Source: Candidatus Laterigemmans baculatus (GTDB taxonomy: Bacteria > Planctomycetota > Planctomycetia > Pirellulales > Pirellulaceae). From it: 64,000 nucleotides of DNA. The stretch is from the NCBI RefSeq assembly GCF_010367455.1, contig NZ_WRPR01000042.1, positions 1-64,000 of the forward strand, written 5' to 3'. The notes beneath the pieces were generated by a model. The model saw only the letters and a list, made by a program, of their open reading frames with translations, ran no database searches and had not been told where the DNA came from. Shown here in pieces: positions 43,303 to 53,257 of the stretch; the stretch's first letter is position 1; each line of letters starts with the position of its first letter. The position numbers and the translations under genes were made by a program.

Positions 43303-45180
43303 ATGGACGCGGAGGAATATTTTGAGCGGCTCGCTCGCTGGTTGGATTTGGAAGCCGAAGCCGAGATCGAGCGACTGGCTCTGCGGCGGCAGCGGCAATC
43401 GGCCGAGTATGCCGAGCGTTCGGGTGACACGTTGCTCGACTTGGTCGTCGATGATCACGAAGGGGGACTCGGCGGGCGGTTGTTGCTGACGCTGGTCAAA
43501 CGCAACCGCAGCTTGGGGCTCCCCTGGAATCGGCTGCGGGTCGGCTCTCCGGTGATCGTGACGGCCGATGAAAAGCACTTCACCCAGCCGCTGCATGGGG
43601 TCGTCAGCGCTCGCAACCGCCGCTCGATCCAAGTCGCCGTCAACGGTTGGCCCGCGGCCGACCGGCTGCGGCTGGACCTTCGCCCCGATGAGATCACTCG
43701 CAAACGTCAGCTCGCGGCGATGCGCGAGGCGCAGCAGGTTCGCGGCCGAATCGCCCAGCTGCGGTCGATCATCCTGCTCGAGCGGGAGCCGCAGTTTTCC
43801 GAGCCGGTCGAGCTGTGCATCCAGGCCAACTTGAATCCGTCGCAGCGGGAAGCGGTGCGGTTCGCGATGTCGGCCAAGGACTTGGCGGTGATCCATGGGC
43901 CGCCGGGAACGGGCAAGACGACGACGGTTGTGGAGCTGATCCAGCAGGCGGTGGCGAGGGGCGAACGGGTGCTCGCCTGCGCCCCGAGCAACACGGCGGT
44001 CGACAACATGCTCCAGCGGTTGGTCGCCGCCGGAGCCAGCGCGGTCCGCATCGGGCACCCGGCCCGCGTCGCCGAGGAGCTGCGGCCCTACACGCTCGAT
44101 GCGCTGGTCGAGGATCACGAGCTGATGCGGATGGCCAAGAGCATGTACCGCGAAGCGGATGAGCTGCGGCGAAAATCGGAGCGGTATTCACGGGCCACGC
44201 CGGCGACGGCCGCTCGCCGCCAACAGCGGGAGGATGCCCGCGACCTCCGCCGCGAAGCCCGGGCCCTCGAGCAGCAGGTCCTCGATCTGATCCTCGACGA
44301 CGCCGACGTGATCTGTGCGACGACGACTTTCGACGACGCGCTGATCGGAGGCGACTCGTTCGATTTGGTTGTGATCGACGAAGCGGCCCAGAGCACCGAG
44401 CCGGGCTGCTGGATTCCGCTCCTGCGGGCTGGCCGCGTCGTGCTCGCCGGTGATCATCTCCAATTGCCGCCGACGGTCCTCTCCAAACCGGCGGCCGCCG
44501 AAGGGTTTGAGACGAGTCTGCTCGAGCGGATGGTCGAGGCCTACGGCAAGACGATCAACCGGCGATTGACCGTCCAGTACCGGATGCATGAGCAGATCAT
44601 GCGGTTCTCCTCCGACCGGTTTTACGATGGCGAGTTGGTCGCCGACGCTTCGGTCCGCGACCATCGGCTGGTCGATCTGCCCGAGATGCTCGACGAGCCG
44701 CTGACCCGCGAGCCGGTGACGTTTATCGACACCGCGGGCAAGGGCTGGGAGGAAGAGCTGGAAGAGGAGGGGGAGAGCAAGTTCAACCCCGGCGAAGGAG
44801 AGTTCGTGCTTCGCAAAGTCGGCGAGCTGTGCGATTGCGGGTTGCCAGCCAAAGACATCGCCGTCATCGCTCCCTACGCGGCTCAAGTCCGCTGGCTGCG
44901 CGATCGCTGCGAATTGGACGAGCTGGAGATCGACACGGTCGACGGTTTTCAAGGCCGCGAAAAGGAAGCGGTCGTGATCTCGCTGGTCCGCTCGAACTTC
45001 ACCGGCGAAATCGGATTCCTCGGCGATATCCGCCGGATGAACGTGGCGATGACGCGAGCCCGCCGCAAACTGATCCTGATCGGCGATAGCGCCACGCTCG
45101 CCGGACACGAGTTCTACAATGCGCTGCTCGCCTACTTCGAATCGATCGGAGCCTACCGCAGCGTTTGGGAGGAGGAATGA
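43303..45180 (+). CDS. SF1 helicase of the UPF1/IGHMBP2-like group
   Basis: 625 aa. Motifs of SF1B helicases are clear: Q-motif region [12 protein letters not shown], motif [15 protein letters not shown], motif Ia [13 protein letters not shown], motif [14 protein letters not shown], motif [14 protein letters not shown], motif [15 protein letters not shown] and [15 protein letters not shown], motif [16 protein letters not shown]. The N-terminal 190 residues contain a beta-barrel like region ([20 protein letters not shown]). Such proteins unwind nucleic acid; related bacterial proteins are poorly characterised. ATG at 43303 follows AGGGCAGG. Its stop overlaps the pncB start by 4 bp (ATGA), so they are coupled. 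Confidence 0.9.
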   Translation: MDAEEYFERLARWLDLEAEAEIERLALRRQRQSAEYAERSGDTLLDLVVDDHEGGLGGRLLLTLVKRNRSLGLPWNRLRVGSPVIVTADEKHFTQPLHGVVSARNRRSIQVAVNGWPAADRLRLDLRPDEITRKRQLAAMREAQQVRGRIAQLRSIILLEREPQFSEPVELCIQANLNPSQREAVRFAMSAKDLAVIHGPPGTGKTTTVVELIQQAVARGERVLACAPSNTAVDNMLQRLVAAGASAVRIGHPARVAEELRPYTLDALVEDHELMRMAKSMYREADELRRKSERYSRATPATAARRQQREDARDLRREARALEQQVLDLILDDADVICATTTFDDALIGGDSFDLVVIDEAAQSTEPGCWIPLLRAGRVVLAGDHLQLPPTVLSKPAAAEGFETSLLERMVEAYGKTINRRLTVQYRMHEQIMRFSSDRFYDGELVADASVRDHRLVDLPEMLDEPLTREPVTFIDTAGKGWEEELEEEGESKFNPGEGEFVLRKVGELCDCGLPAKDIAVIAPYAAQVRWLRDRCELDELEIDTVDGFQGREKEAVVISLVRSNFTGEIGFLGDIRRMNVAMTRARRKLILIGDSATLAGHEFYNALLAYFESIGAYRSVWEEE

Positions 45181-46688
45181 ATGCCCTCGACGAACTCTAC
45201 CGCGGTTCGCTTGCCCTGCTGACCGATCTGTATCAGTTAACCATGGCCTACGGTTACTGGCGGCAAGCTGAGGCGGCGGGCGAGGCCAGCTTTCATCTGT
45301 TCTTTCGTCGCCTGCCGTTCGCGGGCGGATATGCCGTCGCCGCGGGGCTGGAGACGGCACTGCAAGTTCTCGAAAGATTTCGCTTCGAGGCGAGCGACCT
45401 CGACTATTTGAGTTCGATTCGCGGCAACGATGGAGCTCCGCTGTTCGAATCGGAATTCATCGAGACGCTGGGAAGATTGAGATTGAGCTGCGAGATCGAT
45501 GCGGTTCCCGAGGGAACGCTCGTCTTCGCTCACGAACCGTTGCTGCGGGTCAGCGGACCGATTCTGGAATGCCAGATTCTGGAAACGATCCTGCTCAATA
45601 TCATCAACTTTCAGACGCTCATCGCCACCAAGGCGGCCCGCATCTGCCAAGCGGCCGGCAGCGATCCGGTGCTCGAGTTCGGACTTCGCCGCGCTCAGGG
45701 AATCGACGGTGGGCTGTCGGCTTCTCGAGCGGCTTATCTCGGCGGCTGCGCGGCGACGTCGAATGTGCTCGCCGGCAAGCTGTACGGGATCCCGGTGCGG
45801 GGAACGCATGCTCACAGCTGGGTGATGTCGTTCGATACCGAGCTCGAATCGTTCGAAACCTATGCCCGCACGATGCCCAACAATTGCGTGTTCTTGGTCG
45901 ACACTTATGACACCCTCGAAGGCGTGCGAAATGCGATTCGCGTGGGGCAGCAATTGCGGGAGTCGGGGCACGCGATGGTGGGAATTCGGCTCGACTCGGG
46001 CGATCTGGCCTACCTCAGCATCGAAGCGCGGCGAATGCTCGACGAGGCGGGATTCGCGGATGCCACGATCGTCGCCTCAAACGACCTCGATGAGTGGACG
46101 ATCGAGAGTCTCAAGCATCAAGGGGCGACCGTCGGTGTCTGGGGAATTGGAACGCGCTTGGTAACGGGCAACGATCAGCCAGCACTCGGGGGCGTCTATA
46201 AATTGACCGCCGTCCGCCACGGCCCTGGCAAGTGGACTCCGCGGATCAAGATCTCCGAGCAGCTGATCAAAACGAGCATTCCGGGAATCTTGCAAGTCCG
46301 GCGATTCGAAGGGAGCGACGGGTTCATCGCCGACATGATTTATGAGGCGCAGCAGGGGGTCGATCCGCGGCGGACGATCGTCGATCCGCAAAACCCGTTG
46401 CGGCGCCGCGCGATCGATCCGCAGAGCGAGGGACGGGATTTGTTGGAAGCTGTTTTCCGCAATGGCTCGCGGGTTGCTCCCCCGGTACCACTCACCGAGA
46501 GCCGAGCCCGCGCCAAACGTGAATTGTCTCGGCTGCATCCCGGGACGCGGCGGTTTTTGAATCCTCACGGATATCCGGTCGGGATCGACGTGGGGCTGCA
46601 CGAGCTGCGAGCCCGCTTAATCGACGCGCACCACGCCTCGCGAAGGAGCTCCGATGAAGGCACTGCTGCTGATCGACATCCAGAATGA
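45177..46688 (+). CDS. pncB: Nicotinate phosphoribosyltransferase
   Basis: 503-aa enzyme of the Preiss-Handler NAD salvage route, forming nicotinate mononucleotide from nicotinate and PRPP. Recognisable parts are [17 protein letters not shown] at the N-terminus, [32 protein letters not shown] (with the autophosphorylated-type His region), [26 protein letters not shown], and [20 protein letters not shown]. Length fits type 1 enzymes with a C-terminal extension. The ATG at 45177 overlaps the helicase stop; an ATG at 45165 is in frame. It overlaps pncA by 35 bp. Confidence 0.95.
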   Translation: MNALDELYRGSLALLTDLYQLTMAYGYWRQAEAAGEASFHLFFRRLPFAGGYAVAAGLETALQVLERFRFEASDLDYLSSIRGNDGAPLFESEFIETLGRLRLSCEIDAVPEGTLVFAHEPLLRVSGPILECQILETILLNIINFQTLIATKAARICQAAGSDPVLEFGLRRAQGIDGGLSASRAAYLGGCAATSNVLAGKLYGIPVRGTHAHSWVMSFDTELESFETYARTMPNNCVFLVDTYDTLEGVRNAIRVGQQLRESGHAMVGIRLDSGDLAYLSIEARRMLDEAGFADATIVASNDLDEWTIESLKHQGATVGVWGIGTRLVTGNDQPALGGVYKLTAVRHGPGKWTPRIKISEQLIKTSIPGILQVRRFEGSDGFIADMIYEAQQGVDPRRTIVDPQNPLRRRAIDPQSEGRDLLEAVFRNGSRVAPPVPLTESRARAKRELSRLHPGTRRFLNPHGYPVGIDVGLHELRARLIDAHHASRRSSDEGTAADRHPE

Positions 46689-47268
46689 TTTTCTGCCCGG
46701 CGGCCCCTTGGGGGTCGAGGATGGATACTCCGTGATCCCGGTCGCCAATCGACTCATGCCCCGTTACGCGGAGGTGGTGGCGACTCAGGATTGGCATCCT
46801 CCCAACCATCACTCGTTCGCCAGCCAGCATCCGGGGCGGAAAGTGGGGGATGTGATCGAATCGGGCGGTCGCCAGCAGGTGCTGTGGCCCGACCACTGCG
46901 TCCAGGGAGGCGAAGGGGCGGCGCTTGCCGCCGGCTTGGAATTCGAAGCGATCGACAAAATCATCCAAAAAGGCACCGACCCCGAGCTCGACAGCTACAG
47001 CGGTTTTTTCGACAACGATCACCGCACGGCGACGGGGCTGGAGAGCTACTTGCGGAGCCAAGGGATCGACGCGGTGGATATCGTCGGCTTAGCCACCGAC
47101 TACTGCGTCCTCTTCACGGCCCTCGATGCGGTCCAGCTCGGTTTCGATACCACGGTCATCCTCGAAGGCGTGCGGGGGATCGACCGCACGCCGGGGGACA
47201 GCCAACGGGCGGTCGAGCGGATGCAGGAAGCCGGAGTGCATATTGCGCGGCTGACCGATCTGCCCTGA
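46654..47268 (+). CDS. pncA: Nicotinamidase
   Basis: 204-aa enzyme that converts nicotinamide to nicotinate, feeding pncB. The catalytic triad Asp8, Lys106 and Cys151 is visible ([29 protein letters not shown]), and the metal-binding Asp46, His48 and His81 in TQDWHPP and WPDHCVQG are present. Length is typical. The ATG follows AAGGAGCT at a good distance and overlaps the end of pncB by 35 bp, so both are read from one transcript. It ends 1 bp from the convergent nhaD stop. Confidence 0.97.
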   Translation: MKALLLIDIQNDFLPGGPLGVEDGYSVIPVANRLMPRYAEVVATQDWHPPNHHSFASQHPGRKVGDVIESGGRQQVLWPDHCVQGGEGAALAAGLEFEAIDKIIQKGTDPELDSYSGFFDNDHRTATGLESYLRSQGIDAVDIVGLATDYCVLFTALDAVQLGFDTTVILEGVRGIDRTPGDSQRAVERMQEAGVHIARLTDLP

Positions 47269-47269
47269 T

Positions 47270-48568
47270 TCAGTTGAACCCGATGAAGTGATGCTGGGCG
47301 ATCGCCGCTGCCGCTCCGGCCAAGTAGCCGATGAGAGCCAGCAGACTGATGTTGCGGACGTACCACAGGAAGTCGATCTTTTCCAAGCCCATCGCGGCGA
47401 CTCCCGCGGCCGAACCGATGATCAAGAACGAGCCCCCGGTGCCGGCACAGTAGGCTAGCATCGTCCAGAACGGGTGGCCCACCGGGTAGTCGTACATCTC
47501 GATCCCAGCAGCCACCAGGGGAACGTTGTCGACCACCGACGAGAGCAGCCCGATCAGCAGGGCGATCGCGTCCTGGTTGCCGATGGCTCGGTTCAACGTC
47601 TCCGCGGCGACGTCGAGCATGCCGTTCGCCCCCAAACAGGCGACGGCCAGCAGCACGCCGAGAAAGAACAGCACGCTGGCCAAGTCGATCCGCCGCAGAA
47701 TCTTGACCACCTGCGTTCCGCTGCGAACGTGGGGCGGAAGCCCGTGGTTCAAGATCTCGGCGCCGAGCCAGAGCACGCTGAGCGACAGCATCATGCCCAT
47801 GAACGGGGGCAGGTGCGTGAAGGTCTTGAATGCGGGGACGGCTAACAGACCGGCCAGTCCCAAAAGCAGAATGGCGATCTGGCGACTGACCGGGATCTCC
47901 GGGCCGTGGTGAGCGGCGGCTCCGTCTCCCCCGTCGGCGGCCTTGAGCACCGGCCGGGTGACGTGCCCGCGGGTGAAGGGGGTCAGGATCAACAGGGGCG
48001 TGACCATGCAGACCAGGCTGGGAACGAACAGGTCGATCATCACGTTGACCGGGTCGATCCGCCCCTGAATCCAGAGCAGCGTCGTCGTCACGTCCCCGAT
48101 CACCGTCCAGGCACCGCCGGAGTTCGCTGCCAAAATCACCAGCCCGGCGAGCCTCAGCCGGTCCTTGCGGTCGGCGACCAGTTTCTTCAGCAGCGAGACG
48201 ACGACGATCGTGGTCGTCAGGTTGTCGAGGGCCGCGGAGAGAAAAAAGGTGAGGATCGAGACCGCCCACATCAGCTGCAGTCGGCTGGTCATCCGCACCC
48301 GCGACGTGATCGGCGAAAACCCTTCAAAGGCGTCGACCAGCTCGACGATCGTCATCGCCCCCATCAAGAAGAAGAGGATCCCGGAGATCTCTCCAAAGGA
48401 CTCGGCGAGCTGCTCCGATGCGTGCTCGCGGCCCCCCCACAGGGCATAGATGGTCCAGCAAAGGACGCCGGTGGCGAGAGCTGCCGAGGCTTTGTCGATT
48501 CGCAGCGGGTGTTCCAGTGCGATCGCCAAATAGCCGATGACGAACACGATGAGGATGGCAGTGGTCAT
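47270..48568 (-). CDS. nhaD: NhaD-type Na+/H+ antiporter
   Basis: 432-aa polytopic membrane protein, about 11-12 helices, of the NhaD family of the ion transporter superfamily; it exports Na+ or Li+ in exchange for protons. Characteristic regions include GVLCWTIYALWGG, GAMTIVELVDAFEGF, SAALDNLTTTIVVVSLLKKL and NSGGAWTVIGDVTTTLLWIQ, then LLSSVVDNVPLVAAGIEMYD in the second half. The ATG at 48568 starts MTTAILIVFVIGYLAIALEH as in NhaD; a frame to 48682 is open. It ends beside pncA. Use in pH or salt tolerance fits a marine planctomycete. Confidence 0.9.
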   Translation of the reverse strand: MTTAILIVFVIGYLAIALEHPLRIDKASAALATGVLCWTIYALWGGREHASEQLAESFGEISGILFFLMGAMTIVELVDAFEGFSPITSRVRMTSRLQLMWAVSILTFFLSAALDNLTTTIVVVSLLKKLVADRKDRLRLAGLVILAANSGGAWTVIGDVTTTLLWIQGRIDPVNVMIDLFVPSLVCMVTPLLILTPFTRGHVTRPVLKAADGGDGAAAHHGPEIPVSRQIAILLLGLAGLLAVPAFKTFTHLPPFMGMMLSLSVLWLGAEILNHGLPPHVRSGTQVVKILRRIDLASVLFFLGVLLAVACLGANGMLDVAAETLNRAIGNQDAIALLIGLLSSVVDNVPLVAAGIEMYDYPVGHPFWTMLAYCAGTGGSFLIIGSAAGVAAMGLEKIDFLWYVRNISLLALIGYLAGAAAAIAQHHFIGFN

Positions 48569-48705
48569 CGGAAAATCGCAGCAGCTCAGAGTTTTGGACG
48601 ATGGTGTCGATTGAATCAGCCCGGCGATCGCCTCGCAGGCACCCTGTCCGCTGTATCTTATCGAGCTTGCGGGATTCAGCACGGGGGTAGGGCGAGAAAA
48701 ACCGC
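48569..48705. other. Short intergenic region with GCTAGC-family half-site
   Basis: 137 bp between the NhaD and MutS-like genes. The last bases, CCTACGGCTCAGG at 48705-48717, are one arm of the GCTAGC family and provide the TAG stop of the MutS-like gene at 48706-48708. Confidence 0.5.
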
Positions 48706-50655
48706 CTACGGCTCAGGCGATGCGTCGCCGAGCCCGACCCATTCGAGCAACCGCAGGGCGTTGGTCGTCGGGGTGACCCCTTCCCGCATCCGATAGTCGA
48801 ACCGCATCGTCTCGGCCCCTTGAGCGTCCCGCTCGATCGTTTCGCGGAAGTGGACGACGTGGGCGAGGTGCTCGAGCTGCGGATCTTCGGCGAGCTCCAA
48901 ATCGTGCGTGCTGACCGCTCCGATCGCCCCGGAGCCAATCAAGTGGCGAAGCACTCGGACGACGGCGATCGCCCGCTCGCGGCTGTTGGTGCCCTGCAGA
49001 ATCTCGTCGAGCAGATACAGCACGCAGCGGTCGCTCTGGTGCTGCAAACGCCGCGCATGTTCGACACAATCGCGCAGCCGGTGCAGTTCGGCCATGTAGA
49101 ACGAGACCCCTTCGCGGACGCTGTCGCGCACCCGGATGCTGGTCGTCAGCTCGACCGGGGGAAGCTGCATCGAGGTCGCGCACACCGGGCCGCCGGCGCC
49201 CGCCAGAACAACGTTCAAGCCGACCGAGCGGAGCAGGGTGCTTTTGCCCGACATGTTCGAGCCGGTGACCAGCAGCAGCGTCCCGGCCGGTCCGATCCGG
49301 ACGTCGTTCGCCACCCGAACCCCATCGGGCAGCAGCGGATGGGCGAGGCCGACGGCGGTGAGCCGCGCTTCCGGCCCGCTCGGCGTCCACTCAGCGACCG
49401 CCCACTCGGGGTAATCGTCGTGCAGGGCCGCCAACGACTCGAGCGCCTCGAGCTGGCCGAGCGCGGCGAACCACTCCTCCGCAGCGGTGCCGTACTGCGC
49501 CTGCCACCGCTCCAGCCGGCTGAGGAGGTGGACGTCCCAAAGGACCAGGATCTGCAAAATCGTGAACAGCAGATAGCCGGCCCCGCCGCGGCGGGCCGAG
49601 ACGAGATTTGCGAGCCGACCGAGCCGCTGCATCCCTTCGGTGGCGCTTCCCGAACGCCCTCCGACCAGCTTCTCGCGGAGCGTGGCGATCATCTCCGGAG
49701 ACTCCGGGAGCGAACCGGCGGCGGCAAACATCTCCGCATAACCTTCGATGTCCCCGCGGCGGCTCACGGCCCTCGCAAAAATTGCATGCACCGGGCCACT
49801 CATCCACACCGTCAGGAGCAGATTGATCACCAGCGGAACGGCGGCGGTGAGAAAAGCGGTGGCCAAGTCGAACCACTCGTACTCTCGAGACAGGAGCCCC
49901 GGCAATAGCCAGCCACCGAGCACGAACCCGAGCAGCGTCAACACCGGCGCGATCCAAGCCCAAACCACCAGCCAATGCCGCCGCGCCAGCCAGCGGGGAC
50001 CGGCGGCCCAGGCGGTGAACGCATCGGGCTCGGCGGCCGAGGCAGCCGATTGCCGAGCGAGTTCATAAAACCGCAGCCGCCCGGCTCGATCGGCGGCCAG
50101 CGCGCGAGCCGCCGTCGCCCGGGCCGAGCCCTGCTCGGGCAGCGCCGCTTGGGTCAACCATTCCGCCAGGGCGCGGAGCCCCGGCCCGGTGTAGGCCATC
50201 GAGACCAGCTGCATCAGCGAGCCGCGGCCGAACAGATCGAGATCGTCGGCGACCCCGCCTCCCTCGAGGGCCCCCTTGAAGGCAACCCCCGGCGGCGGTG
50301 CCCACACCGGCAACCGGTCCCAGTTGCGATCCAGCCGAGCGGCGAGCCTCCGCAGCACGTTCCGGCGGTTCCGCAGCCGCTCGATCTGCTCCCGCCGCCC
50401 CTCGTGGATCGTGACGACCGCTAGAAAGCCCGCCAGCGCAAGCCAGCCTCCCCACCACAGCAGCTCGGCCCCGGCCGGAGCCGAGGCGTCCGCGGCCCAG
50501 CCGAGAACGAGCAGCAGGATGCCGCCGAAAAACAGCCCCACGCGAAGCCCATTCAACGTCCGCTCGGTTCCCCGCAACCGGTCTCGCTCGGCTTGCACCG
50601 CCGCGGTCTGTTCCGCGTACCAGGCCTTCGACTCCACCAATTCTCTCCAAGCCAA
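48706..50655 (-). CDS. Membrane-anchored MutS-like ATPase
   Basis: 649-aa protein with a C-terminal MutS-family ATPase: Walker A TGSNMSGKST at residues 464-473, Walker B LYLLDEILQGTNSRERA (about 543-560), and the signature VSTHDLELAEDPQL. It lacks the mismatch-recognition and connector domains of MutS. Two pairs of membrane helices are predicted at about 37-54, 64-83, 228-250 and 262-285, so it is probably tethered to the membrane. The first start is TTG at 50655. Related proteins are annotated in bacteria as MutS family of unknown function; a role in repair is not established. Confidence 0.85.
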   Translation of the reverse strand: MAWRELVESKAWYAEQTAAVQAERDRLRGTERTLNGLRVGLFFGGILLLVLGWAADASAPAGAELLWWGGWLALAGFLAVVTIHEGRREQIERLRNRRNVLRRLAARLDRNWDRLPVWAPPPGVAFKGALEGGGVADDLDLFGRGSLMQLVSMAYTGPGLRALAEWLTQAALPEQGSARATAARALAADRAGRLRFYELARQSAASAAEPDAFTAWAAGPRWLARRHWLVVWAWIAPVLTLLGFVLGGWLLPGLLSREYEWFDLATAFLTAAVPLVINLLLTVWMSGPVHAIFARAVSRRGDIEGYAEMFAAAGSLPESPEMIATLREKLVGGRSGSATEGMQRLGRLANLVSARRGGAGYLLFTILQILVLWDVHLLSRLERWQAQYGTAAEEWFAALGQLEALESLAALHDDYPEWAVAEWTPSGPEARLTAVGLAHPLLPDGVRVANDVRIGPAGTLLLVTGSNMSGKSTLLRSVGLNVVLAGAGGPVCATSMQLPPVELTTSIRVRDSVREGVSFYMAELHRLRDCVEHARRLQHQSDRCVLYLLDEILQGTNSRERAIAVVRVLRHLIGSGAIGAVSTHDLELAEDPQLEHLAHVVHFRETIERDAQGAETMRFDYRMREGVTPTTNALRLLEWVGLGDASPEP

Positions 50656-50661
50656 GTAAGT

Positions 50662-50728
50662 CGTTTAACGGCAAGCCGCAGGCGACTGCTTTTCCGAAAC
50701 ACCGACGCCTTCGGCTTGCCGTTAAACG
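50662..50728. repeat. 23-bp inverted repeat between MutS-like and the next membrane gene
   Basis: The arms 50662-50684 and 50706-50728 (CGTTTAACGGCAAGCCGCAG with GCG, and reverse complement with one mismatch) enclose a 21-base loop. It lies just upstream of the MutS-like TTG start and at the end of the next gene (stop at 50750), so could act as terminator or as an operator. Confidence 0.75.
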
Positions 50729-50749
50729 AACTGGCAGCCGACCCACTAT

Positions 50750-52339
50750 CTACGCCGCGTCGGTACCGAGACCGGCGGCGAGGGGACGCCGCACCGAACC
50801 GCTGCTGCCAAGCACTTTCAGGGCGACGCGGTCCTCGAGGTTCGGGCGGAAGACGGTCAGCAGCATCAGCGGCAGAAACCACGCGATGTACAGCCCGCCG
50901 CCGAAGCCATGCCAAAATTGGGCGGCCACCATCAGGGCCGCCGAGCAGCTCATCAAGGTCCCCAGATTCTTCTGTCCCGGCCAAACCGCGTACAGCCCCG
51001 AGAGCAGAACGAAGGCGACCAACACCGGCAGCCTCCAGATCGGAGACCAGCCGAGCCCCCACAAGCCTTGCAGGTTCTCCTCGGTCCATCGCCAGGGAAC
51101 CCAGAGCCCAAACATTTGCCGCAGCCGGTCGAATAATTGCTCGCCGCCACCGAGGCTGAGCAGCACGGTCAGCACGAGCAGCGTGATCGCGAATCCGCCG
51201 ACGAACCGGGCGAGACCCCGCTTGCGATAGAAACTGATCCACAGCGGAAGCAGGAACAGCGGATAGTAGACGACGCCCGCGGCCGAGCCGAGGCAGATCC
51301 CGGCGACCAACGGGCGACGGTACATCAGCACCGCCCAGACCAGCAGGGCGGCGGGCAGCACGTGATCGACGCGGCCGGTCATCTGCGCGGTGTAGGGGAG
51401 CATCAAGTACAGCGTCGCACATCCCGCCCCGGCTTTGAAATTGCTGAAGTGGCGGTAGCCGATCATCGTGATCCCGACCACGACGGCGACATGGGCCAGG
51501 ATCGCGAGCGTCCGAGCCAGCGCGGCGTAGGCCACCGGAGGCGGCGGCTCGCGGTCGATCCCGCTCCTCTCAGCGACCCCCTCCACACCAGCGAGCCCCC
51601 CAGCACCAGCAAACCCCCCAGCACCAACAAACCCCCCTGCGCCAGCGAGTCCCCCTGCGCCAGCGAGCCCCCCTGCGCCAGGCTGGCTATCGGGGGTCGT
51701 CGGGATCGCCGGCAGCATGTTCAGCACCGGATAGCCGGGCCCGAGTTGCGGACCCTGCTCGCGCTGCATCTGCGGCGTGCTGGTGACGACGTTGGCCATC
51801 AAGAAGATCAGCATCGAGACGCCGATAAACGCCAACCCGCCGGTCGTCAGGTTCGGGTCGAGCAACGGGCGGCGGACCATCATCGGGTCGAGCAGCAAGC
51901 GGATCAGGATCAGCAGCTCGATCGCGAACAGCCACAGGAATCCACGCCGCTCGATCGCCTCGGGAGGCAACCGGCGGGAGCCGCCGTCGCCGGCTATCGC
52001 GTCCCCTTCGCCAGCGGCTCCTGCGGCAGGGTCCCCTGCCGCAGGGGGCGCGTCCAGCGTGCGGTGGGCCGTCTCACCGGCCGCAGTGGCTGGAGCATCC
52101 GCGAGGGTCGCCGACGCAAGCGTGACGGGGGGAGCGACGCCACGATCAGCCAACTGACGCTTGCGGCCTTCGTTGACCATCAGCACGCCGGGAGCCAGCA
52201 GGATCAGCAGCAGGATGTCGAGGTTCCGCACGCTCCAAAAACGATGGAAGACGAAATAGAGTCCGATCGTCAGGAACGACGACAGATAGACCCAGGTTGT
52301 CGGCTCGGGTCGCTGGTAATACAGCAGGAACTGACTCAC
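50750..52339 (-). CDS. Polytopic membrane protein with glycine-rich repeat region
   Basis: 529-aa protein with about nine to ten membrane helices and no recognised enzyme motif; it is loosely reminiscent of DUF2029/GT87-type polyprenol mannosyltransferases (YRHFSNFKAGAGCATLYLML, PWRWTEENLQG and multiple aromatic-rich helices). The region about 215-255 consists of repeated GAGG(L/F)(A/V) hexamers encoded by an 18-bp minisatellite (51575-51690). A Pro/Ala-rich acidic linker lies at 70-130. The start is GTG at 52339, 3 bp from the lipA stop (same strand), so they may be cotranscribed. Confidence 0.6.
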   Translation of the reverse strand: MSQFLLYYQRPEPTTWVYLSSFLTIGLYFVFHRFWSVRNLDILLLILLAPGVLMVNEGRKRQLADRGVAPPVTLASATLADAPATAAGETAHRTLDAPPAAGDPAAGAAGEGDAIAGDGGSRRLPPEAIERRGFLWLFAIELLILIRLLLDPMMVRRPLLDPNLTTGGLAFIGVSMLIFLMANVVTSTPQMQREQGPQLGPGYPVLNMLPAIPTTPDSQPGAGGLAGAGGLAGAGGFVGAGGFAGAGGLAGVEGVAERSGIDREPPPPVAYAALARTLAILAHVAVVVGITMIGYRHFSNFKAGAGCATLYLMLPYTAQMTGRVDHVLPAALLVWAVLMYRRPLVAGICLGSAAGVVYYPLFLLPLWISFYRKRGLARFVGGFAITLLVLTVLLSLGGGEQLFDRLRQMFGLWVPWRWTEENLQGLWGLGWSPIWRLPVLVAFVLLSGLYAVWPGQKNLGTLMSCSAALMVAAQFWHGFGGGLYIAWFLPLMLLTVFRPNLEDRVALKVLGSSGSVRRPLAAGLGTDAA

Positions 52340-52342
52340 CCG

Positions 52343-53257
52343 CTATTTCTCCACCATCTCTCGAGCGTGGTAGCTGCTGCGGACGAACGGGCCCGCGGCG
52401 ACTTCGCGAAAGCCCATCTGCCGCGCGATCTCGGCCAACTCGTCGAACTCTTCCGGTGGAACGTAGCGGACCACTGGCAAGTATTTTTCGCCTGGCTGCA
52501 AGTACTGGCCGAGGGTGAGGAAGTCGACGTCGGAGCTGCGGAGGTCGGCCAGAGCTTCGAGCAGCTCCTCCCGCGTCTCGCCCAGCCCGAGCATCAGTCC
52601 GCTTTTGGTCAGCGTCGTCGGGACGAACTCTTTGACGCGGCGGAGCAATTCCAGCGTCCAGCGGTAATCGCTCTTCGGTCCCCGCACGCGGCGGTACAGC
52701 CGGGGAACGGTTTCCATGTTGTGATTGAACACCTCGGGCCGCGACTGCATCACCACTTCGAGCGCCTCTTTGCACTCGACGAAATCGGGCGTCAGGACTT
52801 CGACGGTCGCTCCGGTGCGCTCCCGGACCGCCACGACGCAGCGGCGGTAATGCTCGGCGCCTCCATCGGGCAAATCGTCCCGCGTGACGCTGGTGATCAC
52901 CACGTGCTTGAGACCGAGCCGCGCGGAGGCTTCGGCCAATCGCTCCGGTTCGTCCTGTTCAGGCTCCGCCGGCGGACGCCCCCGGTGCACCGCACAGAAT
53001 CCACACGGCCGGGTGCAGACGGCCCCGAGAATCATGAACGTCGCGGTCAGCTGGCTGTAGCACTCCATGCGGTTGGGGCATTTTGCATTGTCGCAAACCG
53101 TCTCCAGCCGCAATTCCTCCAACAGCCCGGCGGTAAAATGGTTGACGTTGCTCTTGGGAATTGGTCGCTTGAGCCACCCGGGTAATCGGCCACTGCCGCT
53201 GAGCGCCGCGCCAGCGGGCATTTCCGGAGCCGCCACGACGGGCAAGCGAAACGCCAT
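52343..53257 (-). CDS. lipA: Lipoyl synthase
   Basis: 304-aa radical SAM enzyme inserting two sulfur atoms into octanoyl groups on lipoate-dependent proteins. Both cluster motifs are complete: auxiliary CDNAKCPNRMEC (C-x4-C-x5-C) and SAM-binding CTRPCGFC (C-x3-C-x2-C), plus the C-terminal SSYHAREM element containing the conserved Arg-Ser-Ser-Tyr. Length and order match LipA. The ATG at 53257 is used. Confidence 0.97.
   Translation of the reverse strand: MAFRLPVVAAPEMPAGAALSGSGRLPGWLKRPIPKSNVNHFTAGLLEELRLETVCDNAKCPNRMECYSQLTATFMILGAVCTRPCGFCAVHRGRPPAEPEQDEPERLAEASARLGLKHVVITSVTRDDLPDGGAEHYRRCVVAVRERTGATVEVLTPDFVECKEALEVVMQSRPEVFNHNMETVPRLYRRVRGPKSDYRWTLELLRRVKEFVPTTLTKSGLMLGLGETREELLEALADLRSSDVDFLTLGQYLQPGEKYLPVVRYVPPEEFDELAEIARQMGFREVAAGPFVRSSYHAREMVEK

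Noticed and set aside
51137-53185. 682-aa plus-strand open frame over the membrane protein and lipA
   Set aside because: It runs antisense across two real genes, including lipA with both Cys motifs; composition is atypical.
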